This document shows positions 27,637-36,047 of a stretch of 64,000 nucleotides of DNA, in pieces. Under the pieces are notes generated by a model. It was not told the DNA's origin and did no database searches. It worked only from the letters and a program-made list of their open reading frames with translations. A program made the translations under genes and the position numbers. The DNA lies in contig NZ_CP152002.1 of NCBI RefSeq assembly GCF_038595055.1, positions 390,501 to 454,500 on the forward strand, read 5' to 3'. Each line of letters starts with the position of its first letter. Positions within the stretch are counted from its first letter, which is position 1. The stretch comes from Paenibacillus sp. FSL R7-0345. Its GTDB lineage: Bacteria; Bacillota; Bacilli; Paenibacillales; Paenibacillaceae.

Positions 27637-28869
27637 TTATTCTCCACCTTTAATATTTTGGGCTTCCGGAGGCTCTGTTGCGGCCGGGTCAGCTGAAGCC
27701 GGGTGTTCGGCAGGCGGTGCTTCCGGGCTTAAGGCTTCGGGCTCCGATTTTACCGGAGATGCCGGAGATGCTGTGTCAGGTTCCGAAGCTTCTGGTGTGC
27801 TCACCGGCTGCACAGGCTTTATGTCATCTGGAGCACCGGATTCACCGGGAGCATTTGTTGCAGCCGGATGATCATCAGTTGCTGCAGGAGCGTCTTCCTG
27901 CTTCGGTTGTTCTTTAGGGACAAGCTTTTCTTCTTCTGCCTTTTTCAGCGCCTCCTGCTCTTCAAGCTTCCGGGTCCGGGTCTGATTAATCATTTCCCGC
28001 TGCTGCTCAAGCCGGGCGATTTCGGAGGAGGTGCTGCTGAGTGCGCTGTTCAGTTCGTTATTGAAGCCTTCATATACGGAGGTTAGCTCATTGGAGATTT
28101 GGCCGTCCTGCTGAAAGGCAATCAGGAACGGTAAGGACTGCTGCGGCGCTTCGCCTAATGTGCCGGACTGTCCGTAAACTGCATCGGTAACCTGCCGTTG
28201 GGTGAAAAAGAGATCGTTATCACGGATCGACTTCAGATAGCGGATGATTCCGTTTAAAGAAGCGTTAAGTGATTCGGAAAGTACGCCGCTGTGAGCGATG
28301 CTGTCCTGCAGATCCGTCAGAATCTGGTCATCCTTTATTTCCAGGCAATTCGAATCGAGATTCAGCATGTAGCCTCCAATGACTGCGAGTGCTGATGCAA
28401 CTGCATTCAGCTCGCGGATCAGCTCATTCCAGGTTTGGATATTATTATTCAGCTGCCCAGTGACCGCTCCTGCCTCACTATGAAGAGCAGATAGACGGCT
28501 GCCCAGTGCCTGCTCTGCGGCATCCAGCTCTTCCAGTGACATGGCTTCTATTCCGGAGATGTCCGCCGGGCTTCCCGCAAGGCTGTAGCCCTTCAGGGAA
28601 TTCATTAGGGTAACGGCTTTGAGAATATGTGACTTGATCTCAGTAAGCTGCTGGACCACTGAGCTCGGGAAAACGGAACAGAAGGTCAGGGTTTCCGTTT
28701 TTTCCGTCGTATCGCTGAATCCGCCGTATGTGCTTCCGATCTGCTGAGAGGTATACAGCAGCAGAATAGAGACGGCAATCCCGGACTGAAGGGTGCGCAA
28801 GCCGAGCTTGCTGTTTTTCTTAGAGCGTTTTTTTGATGATCTGGGTAACAGAGGAATACCTCCCCGCAA
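27637..28869 (-). CDS. TapA-like SipW-dependent matrix protein
   Basis: About 410 residues. A basic N-terminus (KKRSKKNSK) is followed by a hydrophobic segment and IGSTYGGFSDTTEKTETLTF, a SipW-type cleavage region like that of TapA. A helical, partly coiled-coil region (about 75-300) and a Pro/Glu/Ala-rich, probably disordered tail of 100 residues follow. First gene of the tapA-sipW-tasA order known from B. subtilis, but it is much longer than the 253-residue TapA and the resemblance is limited to the N-terminal part, so an anchoring or assembly role is inferred. The start is uncertain: GGGGAGG overlaps the TTG at 28869 and sits seven bases before an in-frame CTG (28851). Confidence 0.72.
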   Translation of the reverse strand: MRGGIPLLPRSSKKRSKKNSKLGLRTLQSGIAVSILLLYTSQQIGSTYGGFSDTTEKTETLTFCSVFPSSVVQQLTEIKSHILKAVTLMNSLKGYSLAGSPADISGIEAMSLEELDAAEQALGSRLSALHSEAGAVTGQLNNNIQTWNELIRELNAVASALAVIGGYMLNLDSNCLEIKDDQILTDLQDSIAHSGVLSESLNASLNGIIRYLKSIRDNDLFFTQRQVTDAVYGQSGTLGEAPQQSLPFLIAFQQDGQISNELTSVYEGFNNELNSALSSTSSEIARLEQQREMINQTRTRKLEEQEALKKAEEEKLVPKEQPKQEDAPAATDDHPAATNAPGESGAPDDIKPVQPVSTPEASEPDTASPASPVKSEPEALSPEAPPAEHPASADPAATEPPEAQNIKGGE

Positions 28870-28885
28870 AGTACCAAATTCGTTT

Positions 28886-29062
28886 GTTCGTTATTTTAGT
28901 TCGTTATAAAGAACATTTCTGTAATGAAATCATACATCCGTCGGATCAAAAAGAAAAACACCATTTTAGGCGTTTTGTTCTATATAACGAACAATTTTGT
29001 TGATTAATCTCTGCTTATCTCTTATTTACGCTTGTTTTAGAAATATATTCTTAATAAAGAAC
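28886..29062. promoter_or_regulatory. Cluster of SinR-type operators upstream of the TapA-like gene
   Basis: Three 16-base GTTC-N8-GAAC boxes: GTTCGTTATAAAGAAC (28899-28914), GTTCTATATAACGAAC (28977-28992) and, with one mismatch, ATTCTTAATAAAGAAC (29047-29062). The first two are nearly the reverse complement of each other. An extra half-site GTTCGTTAT begins at 28886, 13 bases before the first box. The minus strands of the first and third boxes contain GTTCTTT, matching the SinR consensus GTTCTYT. A TATGAT hexamer at 28934-28929 (minus strand), with a poor -35, may be the -10, which would place boxes on both sides of the start site. Confidence 0.75.
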
Positions 29063-29084
29063 AAAGGTGTGAACAAAAAGGCAT

Positions 29085-29117
29085 AAAAAACCGGCTGCAC
29101 AGTCTGCAGGCCGGTTA
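29085..29117 (-). terminator. Intrinsic terminator of the aldo/keto reductase gene
   Basis: On the minus strand ACCGGCC-TGCA pairs with TGCA-GCCGGT, followed by TTTTTTATG. Confidence 0.8.
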
Positions 29118-29156
29118 ACGGGTGAATCTATTGTTATAAAGATATAGCAGGCATAA

Positions 29157-30134
29157 TTAAGGCAGTTTCTCACCGCGTGAGCTGATATACAGCTCGTACC
29201 ATTCCTTACGGGTCAGCTCAAGCTGGTCTGCCCCCGCGCAGGCGGCAATCCGCTTAGGATTCACAGTGCCGATGACCGGCTGTATGGCCGCCGGATGGGT
29301 CATCAGCCAGGATAATACGATGGCTTCAGGGGTGGTGCTCTTCTGTTCGGCGAGCGAGCTGACCATTGCTGCTGTATTCACTACGCTCTCCGGCTGTCCT
29401 TCAAGGGAACGTCCGCTGAAGCTGCCCTGGGCGAGCGGGCCCCAGGCCTGCAGCTGGATATTCTCCATGCGGCAGTATTCTACCGTGCCTTCAGGAAAGG
29501 TAATGTCTTTCCACGGCTCACGGTTCACGCTGACCATCGCATCAAGCCAGCTGATCTTGGCCAGGCTCATATGAAGCTGGTTCACGATAAACGGCTCATC
29601 GCAATAATGCTGCAGCAGCCTGATCTGGGCGGCGCTCATATTGGAAACGCCGAAATGGCGGACTTTACCTGACTGTTTAAGCTGGTGCAATGCCTCGGCA
29701 ATCTCCTCAGGATCCATCAGCGGGTCGGGCCGGTGCAGCAGCAGAATATCAAGATAGTCTGTACCGAGACGGGATAATGTGCCATCAACACTCTTCAGGA
29801 TATGCTCCCCGGAGATATCAAAGGTATTGCTGGTATCTCCCGGTTCAATTAGCCTGATGCCGCATTTGGACTGGATAATCATTTCCTCACGCAGTCCCGG
29901 CCGGTCCTTGAAGATTTGTCCGAATACCTTCTCCGCTTTACCGCGGGTGTAGATATCGGCATGATCAAAAAAATTAATGCCGATGGATAATGCGGCTTCA
30001 ACCGCCTCATGACCCTGCCGGATGTTATCTGCGGTCAGCGGCTCATGATCCCAGCCTCCGCCAAGGCCCATACAGCCCAGGGCGATGCGGCTGGCCGGGA
30101 TACCCCGGACATTAAGTGGCAGCGTTTTCAGCAA
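29157..30134 (-). CDS. Aldo/keto reductase
   Basis: A 325-residue NADPH-dependent oxidoreductase of the YdhF-like branch. The catalytic tetrad is present: Asp and Tyr in DHADIYTRG, Lys in IQSKCG, His in LLLHRPD. The SNMS and QPVIGTVNPKRI segments near the C-terminus bind the cofactor. The physiological carbonyl substrate cannot be inferred. Start TTG 30134 with GGAGGG seven bases upstream. It is followed by its own terminator and is probably expressed alone. Confidence 0.92.
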   Translation of the reverse strand: MLKTLPLNVRGIPASRIALGCMGLGGGWDHEPLTADNIRQGHEAVEAALSIGINFFDHADIYTRGKAEKVFGQIFKDRPGLREEMIIQSKCGIRLIEPGDTSNTFDISGEHILKSVDGTLSRLGTDYLDILLLHRPDPLMDPEEIAEALHQLKQSGKVRHFGVSNMSAAQIRLLQHYCDEPFIVNQLHMSLAKISWLDAMVSVNREPWKDITFPEGTVEYCRMENIQLQAWGPLAQGSFSGRSLEGQPESVVNTAAMVSSLAEQKSTTPEAIVLSWLMTHPAAIQPVIGTVNPKRIAACAGADQLELTRKEWYELYISSRGEKLP

Positions 30135-30187
30135 AATGAATCCCTCCGTCTAAATGGAATTACAGTTCAGGGATTATTGTACACCTT

Positions 30188-30418
30188 TTAGAAACCGGTA
30201 TGGTACTTTTTGTCACTGGAGGAGCGGTGCTTGGTGCCTTCCTTATCCTTTTCCTCCTGCTGTTCCAGCGTAAGGTCCTCGACCGGAATCGGATCGACAT
30301 GCTGCTCGCTTTCATGCAGGTCAAACAGGCTGGGCTGGTCTGTCGGGTATTGCTCAGGATGGTCACGGTTGTCTCCTTGCAGCTTATTGTCCTTCAATTG
30401 CTCTTTTTCCTTATCCAT
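30188..30418 (-). CDS. Small, highly charged hypothetical protein
   Basis: A 76-residue, Glu/Asp/Lys/Gln-rich protein beginning MDKEKEQLKDNK, with no hydrophobic core and a Ser/Lys-rich end. It is probably disordered. The ATG follows GAGGGGAATAAC, a good site, so the gene is likely real although I recognise no family. It lies 53 bases upstream of the aldo/keto reductase gene on the same strand. Confidence 0.6.
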   Translation of the reverse strand: MDKEKEQLKDNKLQGDNRDHPEQYPTDQPSLFDLHESEQHVDPIPVEDLTLEQQEEKDKEGTKHRSSSDKKYHTGF

Positions 30419-30487
30419 GTTATTCCCCTCGCTCTCATGAATTTGCAGTTTGCACGTTAATACACGCAATAGAGTGTTATTAAACAG

Positions 30488-30513
30488 CAAAGAGGCCCGC
30501 CGGGGCCCCTTTG
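30488..30513 (-). terminator. Hairpin after the padR gene
   Basis: AAAGGGGCCC pairs with GGGCCTCTTT around four bases on the minus strand, followed only by GCTGTTT; a moderate terminator. Confidence 0.5.
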
Positions 30514-30526
30514 TCCAAAATATATT

Positions 30527-31087
30527 TTATAGTGACAACGGTGTTCCGTAGTCGTTCAGCTTACGTGCCTTAACATCTGCGTAGAGCCGCTTTAACCACT
30601 TCAGCTCAGTAAGGTTGTGTTCATACCGCCCGTACATCAGGTGCAGCGCCGAACGGGGGACAACTGAAATATGCTCCTCATATACCTGATAGGCATAGTT
30701 GACCTGATGCTGGGTTTCACGGATGCGTTCCTCCAGTATCTTTTCCACCTTGTCCTGGTCTATATATCGCGAAAGCGCCAGAGCCATATACAGGGGATGG
30801 AAGACCAGCTCCATCTTTTTGATCTGCTGCAGAACCAGCTGCTCGAACAGGGCTTTTCCTTTACCGGTAATCCGGTAAATGGTTTTGTCCGGACGGTCAT
30901 TGCTGCGGATGGTCTCCACAGCCTCGATATGCTTCTCCTGCGCCAGCTTGTCGACAGCGTAATAGAGCGAGCCCATCTGCAGCTTCATCATTTGGTCGTA
31001 CATCCGCTCTTTCATGATGAGCATGATCTCATAAGGGTGCATATCTTTCTCCTGCAGCAGGCCGAGGATTACCATCTTCATCGACAT
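30527..31087 (-). CDS. PadR-family transcriptional regulator
   Basis: A 186-residue protein with an N-terminal winged helix (ILGLLQEKDMHPYEIMLIMK, MGSLYYAVDKL, and the wing around DRPDKTIYRITGKGK) and a C-terminal helical PadR_C domain (Vir_reg type). It starts six bases after the exporter gene on the same strand, so the two form one transcription unit. A perfect palindrome sits in the promoter of that unit; repression relieved by exporter substrates is the usual PadR arrangement. Confidence 0.9.
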   Translation of the reverse strand: MSMKMVILGLLQEKDMHPYEIMLIMKERMYDQMMKLQMGSLYYAVDKLAQEKHIEAVETIRSNDRPDKTIYRITGKGKALFEQLVLQQIKKMELVFHPLYMALALSRYIDQDKVEKILEERIRETQHQVNYAYQVYEEHISVVPRSALHLMYGRYEHNLTELKWLKRLYADVKARKLNDYGTPLSL

Positions 31088-31093
31088 CTCAGG

Positions 31094-32614
31094 TTATCCC
31101 CGGTCACTGGAAGGCTGTGCTGTCTTCGGCTTAAGCGTAAGCCGGTCTCCCGGCATGAGCAGGACAAAAGCAACACCCAGTGCTGCCGGAATCAGCGCCC
31201 ACATGAAGGTGTGCGAGATGGAGTCCGACAAGGCGCCTGTAATCTTTTCGAGTACGGCAGCCGGAATGCCGGCTCTTGCTTCCGGTGTCAGCGCTGCCTG
31301 CGGATTGCCGAAGGAAGCAGCCTGTTCACTATTGCCGAAGGCACCGCTCAGGCTGTCTGTAAAGCTGTTGCGCTGGATAATCCCGAAGATGGTAATCCCG
31401 AGCGTCATGCCCAGCGAACGCATGAAGGTGCTTGTGGATGTCGCTGAACCGCGCTGGCGCATATCAAAATGATGGATCGAAGCCATGCTGAGCACGGAGA
31501 AGGAGAAGCCGACACCGAAGCCGGTCAGCAGCATGAAGATGTTAAGCATCAGACGCGAAGTATCCGGCGACAAGGTGCTCAGGCAAAAGACTCCGGCCAG
31601 GAAGCAGACGGCCGACAGTAACATGATGTTGCGGAAGCTGGTCTTGGTAGTCAGCAGCCCGCCGGTCTGGCTTCCGAGCACGGTGCCGATCATCATCGGC
31701 ATCAGAATCAGCCCGGAGTTAGTGGCCGAGCCGCCGTTAACACCCTGCACAAAGATGGGAATGTAGACAGTAGCTACGATAAAAGTAGAGCCGTAGAACA
31801 GCCCAATCAGGCTGCTGGTCGCAAACAGGCGTTTGCCGAACATCGCGAACGAAATCACCGGTTCTGCCGCGTAACGTTCAATAAAGATGAAGGCAATCAG
31901 CAGAACGGCAAAGCCGGCGAACAGGCCGAGAATTGTAGCGGAATCCCAGGCGTATTGATTGCCGCCGAGCTCAAGCGCGAACATCAGGCAGATGATCGAG
32001 CCGACAAGCGTAAAGGCGCCGCCCCAGTCAATCCGCTGCTTGGCATGAGAGACGGATTCTTTATAAGACGTCATTATCAGTGCAAAAGCTACGATACCGA
32101 TCGGCAGATTGATGTAGAACACCCATTGCCAGCTTAAGTAATCCGTGATGTAAGCACCCAGAAGCGGACCGATTACGCTGGAGATCCCGAAGACGGCACC
32201 GAAGAGACCGGTCAGCTTGCCTCTTTTTTCAGGCGGATAAATATCGAACACGATGGTGAAGGCAATCGGCATCAGCGCACCGCCGCCAATCCCCTGAATA
32301 GCCCGGTAAATACTGAGCTGGGTAATGCTGCTCGCCGTACCGCACAGGGCCGAGCCTGCCAGGAAGACGATCAGTCCGAAGATAAAGAACCGTTTGCGCC
32401 CGTACATATCGGACAGCTTGCCGAAGATCGGGGTACCGGCCATTACCATGACCATATACGCAGAGGTAACCCAGACGATTTTATCGAGTCCGCCAAGCTC
32501 GGATACAATGGTGCCCATAGCTGAGGCTACAATGGTATTGTCCATCGCGGACATCAGAATACCAAGCAGCAGGCCAACCACTACGAGCTTTAAATTGCTT
32601 TCTTTAGTATGCAT
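31094..32614 (-). CDS. DHA2-family (EmrB/QacA) drug exporter
   Basis: A 506-residue major facilitator protein with fourteen predicted transmembrane helices. Motif A is GTPIFGKLSDMYGRKRFF. Other family segments include MDNTIVASAMGTI in helix 1 and GGGALMPIAFTIVFDIYPPE plus GPLLGAYITDYLSWQWVFYI in helices 4-5. These carriers exchange protons for lipophilic drugs or cationic compounds; the substrate is not predictable. The ATG follows AAGGAG by ten bases. Upstream gene of the exporter-padR operon. Confidence 0.92.
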   Translation of the reverse strand: MHTKESNLKLVVVGLLLGILMSAMDNTIVASAMGTIVSELGGLDKIVWVTSAYMVMVMAGTPIFGKLSDMYGRKRFFIFGLIVFLAGSALCGTASSITQLSIYRAIQGIGGGALMPIAFTIVFDIYPPEKRGKLTGLFGAVFGISSVIGPLLGAYITDYLSWQWVFYINLPIGIVAFALIMTSYKESVSHAKQRIDWGGAFTLVGSIICLMFALELGGNQYAWDSATILGLFAGFAVLLIAFIFIERYAAEPVISFAMFGKRLFATSSLIGLFYGSTFIVATVYIPIFVQGVNGGSATNSGLILMPMMIGTVLGSQTGGLLTTKTSFRNIMLLSAVCFLAGVFCLSTLSPDTSRLMLNIFMLLTGFGVGFSFSVLSMASIHHFDMRQRGSATSTSTFMRSLGMTLGITIFGIIQRNSFTDSLSGAFGNSEQAASFGNPQAALTPEARAGIPAAVLEKITGALSDSISHTFMWALIPAALGVAFVLLMPGDRLTLKPKTAQPSSDRG

Positions 32615-32656
32615 GCTTCGCAGGCTCCTTTTCTTTTAGTTCTGGAAACAGACCTT

Positions 32657-32685
32657 ATTATATTCAAATTTGAATAGGGTAGCAA
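32657..32685 (-). promoter_or_regulatory. Promoter of the exporter-padR operon with embedded operator
   Basis: On the minus strand TTGCTA (32685-32680) and TATAAT (32662-32657) are 17 bases apart. A perfect 16-base palindrome, TATTCAAATTTGAATA (32661-32676), fills most of the spacer and overlaps the -10 by two bases. A protein bound there would block polymerase directly; PadR is the obvious candidate. Confidence 0.8.
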
Positions 32686-32766
32686 CCTTTATTTTCAAGG
32701 CATTCAATAGAGAGTATAGGCGTATTGGCCGGGTTGTATGCGGGGATTGAACAGGAGGGCTGCCGG

Positions 32767-32792
32767 TAAAAAAAAGCCGGCCGGAGACGGCG
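32767..32792 (-). terminator. Terminator after the GGDEF-HD-GYP gene
   Basis: On the minus strand a short GCCG/CGGC-type stem is followed by eight Ts. The T-run is convincing, the stem less so. Confidence 0.55.
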
Positions 32793-32797
32793 AGGAC

Positions 32798-34636
32798 TTA
32801 CATCGCCGCAATTCCGTGCCGGGGCTCTCTGGATTCAATATAGTTAATAAAAAGCTCGGTAAGCTCAGGGTCGAACTGGCTTCCGGCACAGGCACGCAGC
32901 TCTATGACCGCTTCCTCAAACGATTTGGTCGGCTGGTACGGCCTTTCAGTAGTCATTGCATCAAAGGAGTCGATAATCGTCAGCATCCGGCATAGACGGG
33001 GGATTTCCTCGCCTTTGAACCCGTAAGGATACCCTTTGCCGTCGTAACGTTCGTGGTGCAGCTCAATGTAAGGTGCGAGCTCCTTGAACTTGTCATTGGT
33101 GAGCGCCATTTTTTTGCCCCAGGTGACATGCCATTTGACCATTTCCCATTCCTCGGGCTCCAGCTTGTCTGTTTTGTTGAGGATGCTCCACGGAATCTCC
33201 AGCTTGCCGATGTCGTGAATCAGTGCGCCCAGGGTGAAATTTCTTTTGGATATGGCATCCATCTCCAGTATTTCGCTGATATCCATGGCATAACGGAAGA
33301 CACGCTTGGAGTGGCGGAAGGTCTCCATATCCTTATACATGAACAGATTGAGCTGCTGCTCAATATCCCGTACATCCTGGCTGAAATCAAGCTCCTGCTC
33401 CAGCGGTGAATGTTCTCCGTAAGTATGCACGGTATTCTTGCCCTGGCGTTTGGAGTAGTAGAGTGCCTGATCGGCATGGTCGACTAGCTGTGATTTATCG
33501 TGAATGTCGCTGCTGCTGGCAGCAATACCGGCGGAAAAGGCGAGGCAGCCGAGCGGAAAAATCTCAACGCCGTTAAAGCGGCTGTTGTTAAGCTTTTTGC
33601 GCAGCAGGTCAATGTAAGTGCGGGCCTGCAGGCTGTCGTAGCCGGGCATAAGCAGCGTGAACTCCTCACCTCCGTATCGCGCAGCAATCGTGCCGGACTT
33701 TTGGGATTCTGATTTGAGCAATTCCCCGACAAAGGAAATCAGCTTGTCCCCCTGAAGATGCCCGAAGTGATCATTATATTTTTTGAAGTCGTCAAGGTCG
33801 ATCATGGCCAGCGACAACGGCACGCCGGTAGACCTTGATTTCTGAATTTCCTGTTCCAGAACTTCCTCGAAGTAGCTGTGGTTGAACAATCCGGTCCGCT
33901 GATCCGTGTTGGCCCGTTCTTGAATGCTGCGGTACATGGAGAACAGCTTTTTGAATGATTGACAGAGCAGCACCGCCAGGCACATGTAGAGCAGCAGCCC
34001 GAGAATCTGATTATGATAGACCAGTACAGTCAATACGAGGGAAAGCACTAAAGTACACAGATAGACGAACATTGCATCTTTAATCATATCTTTGATTGTT
34101 TCGTATAACGTAGCCCGGTATAAAATGTAATAGTACAGGACGACGAGCAGGGTATTCATAAAGAAATAAACAGCCAGCACCAGGAGATACGTGAATAATT
34201 GCGTGTTAATGAGCGCACCGGGAGTTCCCCCGAGGTATTGGAAGCAGGCTGCAGATACGATAATCATGATACTGTAGATGAAAAAATTGGTCAGATGCTT
34301 CCACCAGCGTGTGCCCCGGTCAATGATGGCGAAGAACAGGCAGTTCAGCAGCAGTACGGTCAGTGTAAAGCCGGGTCCGAAAATAAAAATGCAGGCGAGA
34401 TAAACCGAAGAGTCCAGCGACTGCTCGTTGCCTTCCGGCGGGAGCTGGATCATAAAGAAGTTAAGCACCAGGCAGGCGCTGGTCATTGCATAGACCCAGA
34501 CCCAGGTGGATGTGGAGTAGTGAAGGAACTCAAAGCGGTTCGTATATGAAAAAAGCCCCATGCCAATCAGGCAGACAGACAGTGCGTACATGTGCCCTGA
34601 ATCCAACGTTGCAGCAAAAGATTTAAGTTTAGCCAT
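32798..34636 (-). CDS. Membrane GGDEF-HD-GYP c-di-GMP protein
   Basis: A 612-residue protein. Seven or eight transmembrane helices fill residues 15-235. A GGDEF domain follows (about 245-400, ARYGGEEFTLLM, no RxxD site), then an HD-GYP phosphodiesterase domain (about 430-600) with HDIGKLEIP, HHERYDGKGYPYGFKG and a downstream DSFDAMTTERPY. Both active sites look intact, so it may make or degrade c-di-GMP depending on its membrane sensor. HD-GYP joined to GGDEF is less common than EAL joined to GGDEF. The ATG follows GAGGGGTCCTC. The DUF5317 gene and a 32-residue peptide gene lie upstream on the same strand, separated by a hairpin. Confidence 0.9.
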   Translation of the reverse strand: MAKLKSFAATLDSGHMYALSVCLIGMGLFSYTNRFEFLHYSTSTWVWVYAMTSACLVLNFFMIQLPPEGNEQSLDSSVYLACIFIFGPGFTLTVLLLNCLFFAIIDRGTRWWKHLTNFFIYSIMIIVSAACFQYLGGTPGALINTQLFTYLLVLAVYFFMNTLLVVLYYYILYRATLYETIKDMIKDAMFVYLCTLVLSLVLTVLVYHNQILGLLLYMCLAVLLCQSFKKLFSMYRSIQERANTDQRTGLFNHSYFEEVLEQEIQKSRSTGVPLSLAMIDLDDFKKYNDHFGHLQGDKLISFVGELLKSESQKSGTIAARYGGEEFTLLMPGYDSLQARTYIDLLRKKLNNSRFNGVEIFPLGCLAFSAGIAASSSDIHDKSQLVDHADQALYYSKRQGKNTVHTYGEHSPLEQELDFSQDVRDIEQQLNLFMYKDMETFRHSKRVFRYAMDISEILEMDAISKRNFTLGALIHDIGKLEIPWSILNKTDKLEPEEWEMVKWHVTWGKKMALTNDKFKELAPYIELHHERYDGKGYPYGFKGEEIPRLCRMLTIIDSFDAMTTERPYQPTKSFEEAVIELRACAGSQFDPELTELFINYIESREPRHGIAAM

Positions 34637-34717
34637 GAGGACCCCTCTTTACATTATCAAAATATTCCTTTGTACATAATAATGGTTTTAGGAACAAATG
34701 AATAGCGGTAATGTAAA

Positions 34718-34743
34718 GAAACAGGCGGAATAGCCGCCTGTTT
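34718..34743 (-). terminator. Hairpin between the peptide gene and the GGDEF-HD-GYP gene
   Basis: GAAACAGGCGG and CCGCCTGTTTC pair perfectly around a short loop. On the minus strand only TTTC-TTTAC follows, so termination may be partial and let some transcripts continue into the downstream gene. Confidence 0.6.
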
Positions 34744-34758
34744 CGCTTGGAAATCATT

Positions 34759-34857
34759 TTATAGTCCGCCGATTTTGAAGCCCGAAGTCAGAGCAACAAC
34801 TACGGAAGCTACGATAATAGCGTTGAATGCAAGACGGGAATATTTAATTTTTTTCAC
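34759..34857 (-). CDS. 32-residue membrane peptide in a c-di-GMP operon
   Basis: A very short gene (GTG start) with GGGAGGG five bases upstream. The product is MKKIKYSRLAFNAI...SGFKIGGL, with a basic N-terminus, one hydrophobic helix (about residues 12-25) and a short polar end. It could be a single-span membrane peptide or a secreted peptide. It begins 34 bases after the DUF5317 gene ends and precedes the GGDEF-HD-GYP gene. No family recognised; the strong site and conserved-looking placement make it a probable real gene. Confidence 0.65.
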   Translation of the reverse strand: MKKIKYSRLAFNAIIVASVVVALTSGFKIGGL

Positions 34858-34891
34858 AGGTAACCCTCCCTTCATTTAGTCAATTAGCGGC

Positions 34892-35479
34892 TTATCCCTG
34901 CACATCCGGCTGAGGTTTACGGGTTGTGGCGGCAGGTGTCATGATATTGATGATGAACAGGAAGATCCCGAAGTTCATAACCACATCGCCAATGCTGATA
35001 GCCTGCGTACGCGGATAAGGGCTGGACAGCGGGATAATATCGCCCAGAAAAGCTAAACGGGTCGAAGCATCAAGCAGATAGTGCTTGGTTACTGCGTCAC
35101 CGCTCTTGAGCATGTCCAGATAGATCGGGTCCAGTACGGACGCCGCCTCGTAAGATACCGGCATTCTCCCTCCGTTGACAAGCATAACCAGAAAATTCAG
35201 GAATACGCCTATCATAATCAGCCAAAATCCTTTGTTGTGCCGGTTCAACCATAAAAAAATCAGCCCCACCACATACACAGCGATATAAACATATCCGCTG
35301 GCTGCGGCTACAGTGGACGACCGCTCCTGAATATAAAACATAAAAAATTGGAATACCAGCAGCAGCGGGAAGATCCAGCCGGACTTTAGCCGGATATTGC
35401 TGAACTGGACGAGGCCGTGCTTCAAGCCGCCTCTGAACAAGCCGACAATTAAACCGATAATAATACCGTCATAAACCAT
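34892..35479 (-). CDS. DUF5317 family membrane protein
   Basis: A 195-residue protein with five or six hydrophobic segments (for example IFPLLLVFQFFMFYIQER, YIAVYVVGLIFLWLNRH, FWLIMIGVFLNFLVMLVNGG). NGGRMPVSYEA and TRLAFLGDIIPLSSPYPR are family-type motifs of DUF5317, whose function is unknown. The family is often found next to HD-GYP or GGDEF genes, as here. Upstream gene of the peptide-GGDEF-HD-GYP group. No signal for a transported substrate is visible. Confidence 0.78.
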   Translation of the reverse strand: MVYDGIIIGLIVGLFRGGLKHGLVQFSNIRLKSGWIFPLLLVFQFFMFYIQERSSTVAAASGYVYIAVYVVGLIFLWLNRHNKGFWLIMIGVFLNFLVMLVNGGRMPVSYEAASVLDPIYLDMLKSGDAVTKHYLLDASTRLAFLGDIIPLSSPYPRTQAISIGDVVMNFGIFLFIINIMTPAATTRKPQPDVQG

Positions 35480-35594
35480 TAAGCTGACTACCTGCCTTAT
35501 GAATATGTAATGTAAATATGTAAAAATTTACTGTGCTTCATGGATAGTTCGCTGTCATTCAATGAAAAACCTTTTTATTGCATAAAAATTTTTC

Positions 35595-35623
35595 TCGACA
35601 TACCCTATGGGGGTATGTTAAGC
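35595..35623 (+). promoter_or_regulatory. CsoR operator in the csoR-copZ promoter
   Basis: CATACCCTATGGGGGTATG (35599-35617) is a near-palindrome with the CsoR core TACCCTA-N-GGGGTA. It fills the 17-base spacer between TCGACA (35595-35600) and a weak -10 (TTAAGC, 35618-35623), so bound CsoR would block the promoter. Confidence 0.8.
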
Positions 35624-35657
35624 TGATTTTGCAGCCAGGATACGGGGAGGTATGGAG

Positions 35658-35999
35658 ATGGCACCCAAGGAACAGAAGCATTCTTCTGCAGCCTGCGACA
35701 GCAGCTGTCATACGCCGGGCGAACGCAAGAGCCATCATTCAGAAGAATTCAAGAATGGACTGGCTACCCGTCTCAACCGGATAGAAGGGCAGATCCGCGG
35801 AATCAAGGGCATGATTGAGCGCGATACCTATTGCGATGATGTGCTTAATCAGCTGGCCGCTGTACAGGCTGCACTCGGCGGAGTCGGAAAGCTGCTGCTC
35901 GAAGGGCATATGCGAAGCTGCATTGTTGAACGGATTGAAGCCGGAGAGCATGAAGTTATCGACGAGCTGCTGATTACAGTCAACAAGCTCATGAAATAG
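35658..35999 (+). CDS. csoR: Copper-sensing repressor CsoR
   Basis: A 113-residue helical regulator. The three Cu(I) ligands have the exact CsoR spacing: C59 (DTYCDDV), H84 and C88 (GHMRSC). The N-terminal extension of about 30 residues is rich in His and Cys (SSAACDSSCHT, SHHSEE), more than in the short CsoR proteins, and may bind extra metal. The ATG at 35658 lies seven bases from GGGGAGG; an ATG at 35652 is too close. Autoregulated through the operator in its promoter and likely also controlling copA through a second copy. Confidence 0.93.
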   Translation: MAPKEQKHSSAACDSSCHTPGERKSHHSEEFKNGLATRLNRIEGQIRGIKGMIERDTYCDDVLNQLAAVQAALGGVGKLLLEGHMRSCIVERIEAGEHEVIDELLITVNKLMK

Positions 36000-36047
36000 G
36001 GCATAAAAGGTTAATTGCCGCAACAACATTTTATAGGAGGGTTTGCC

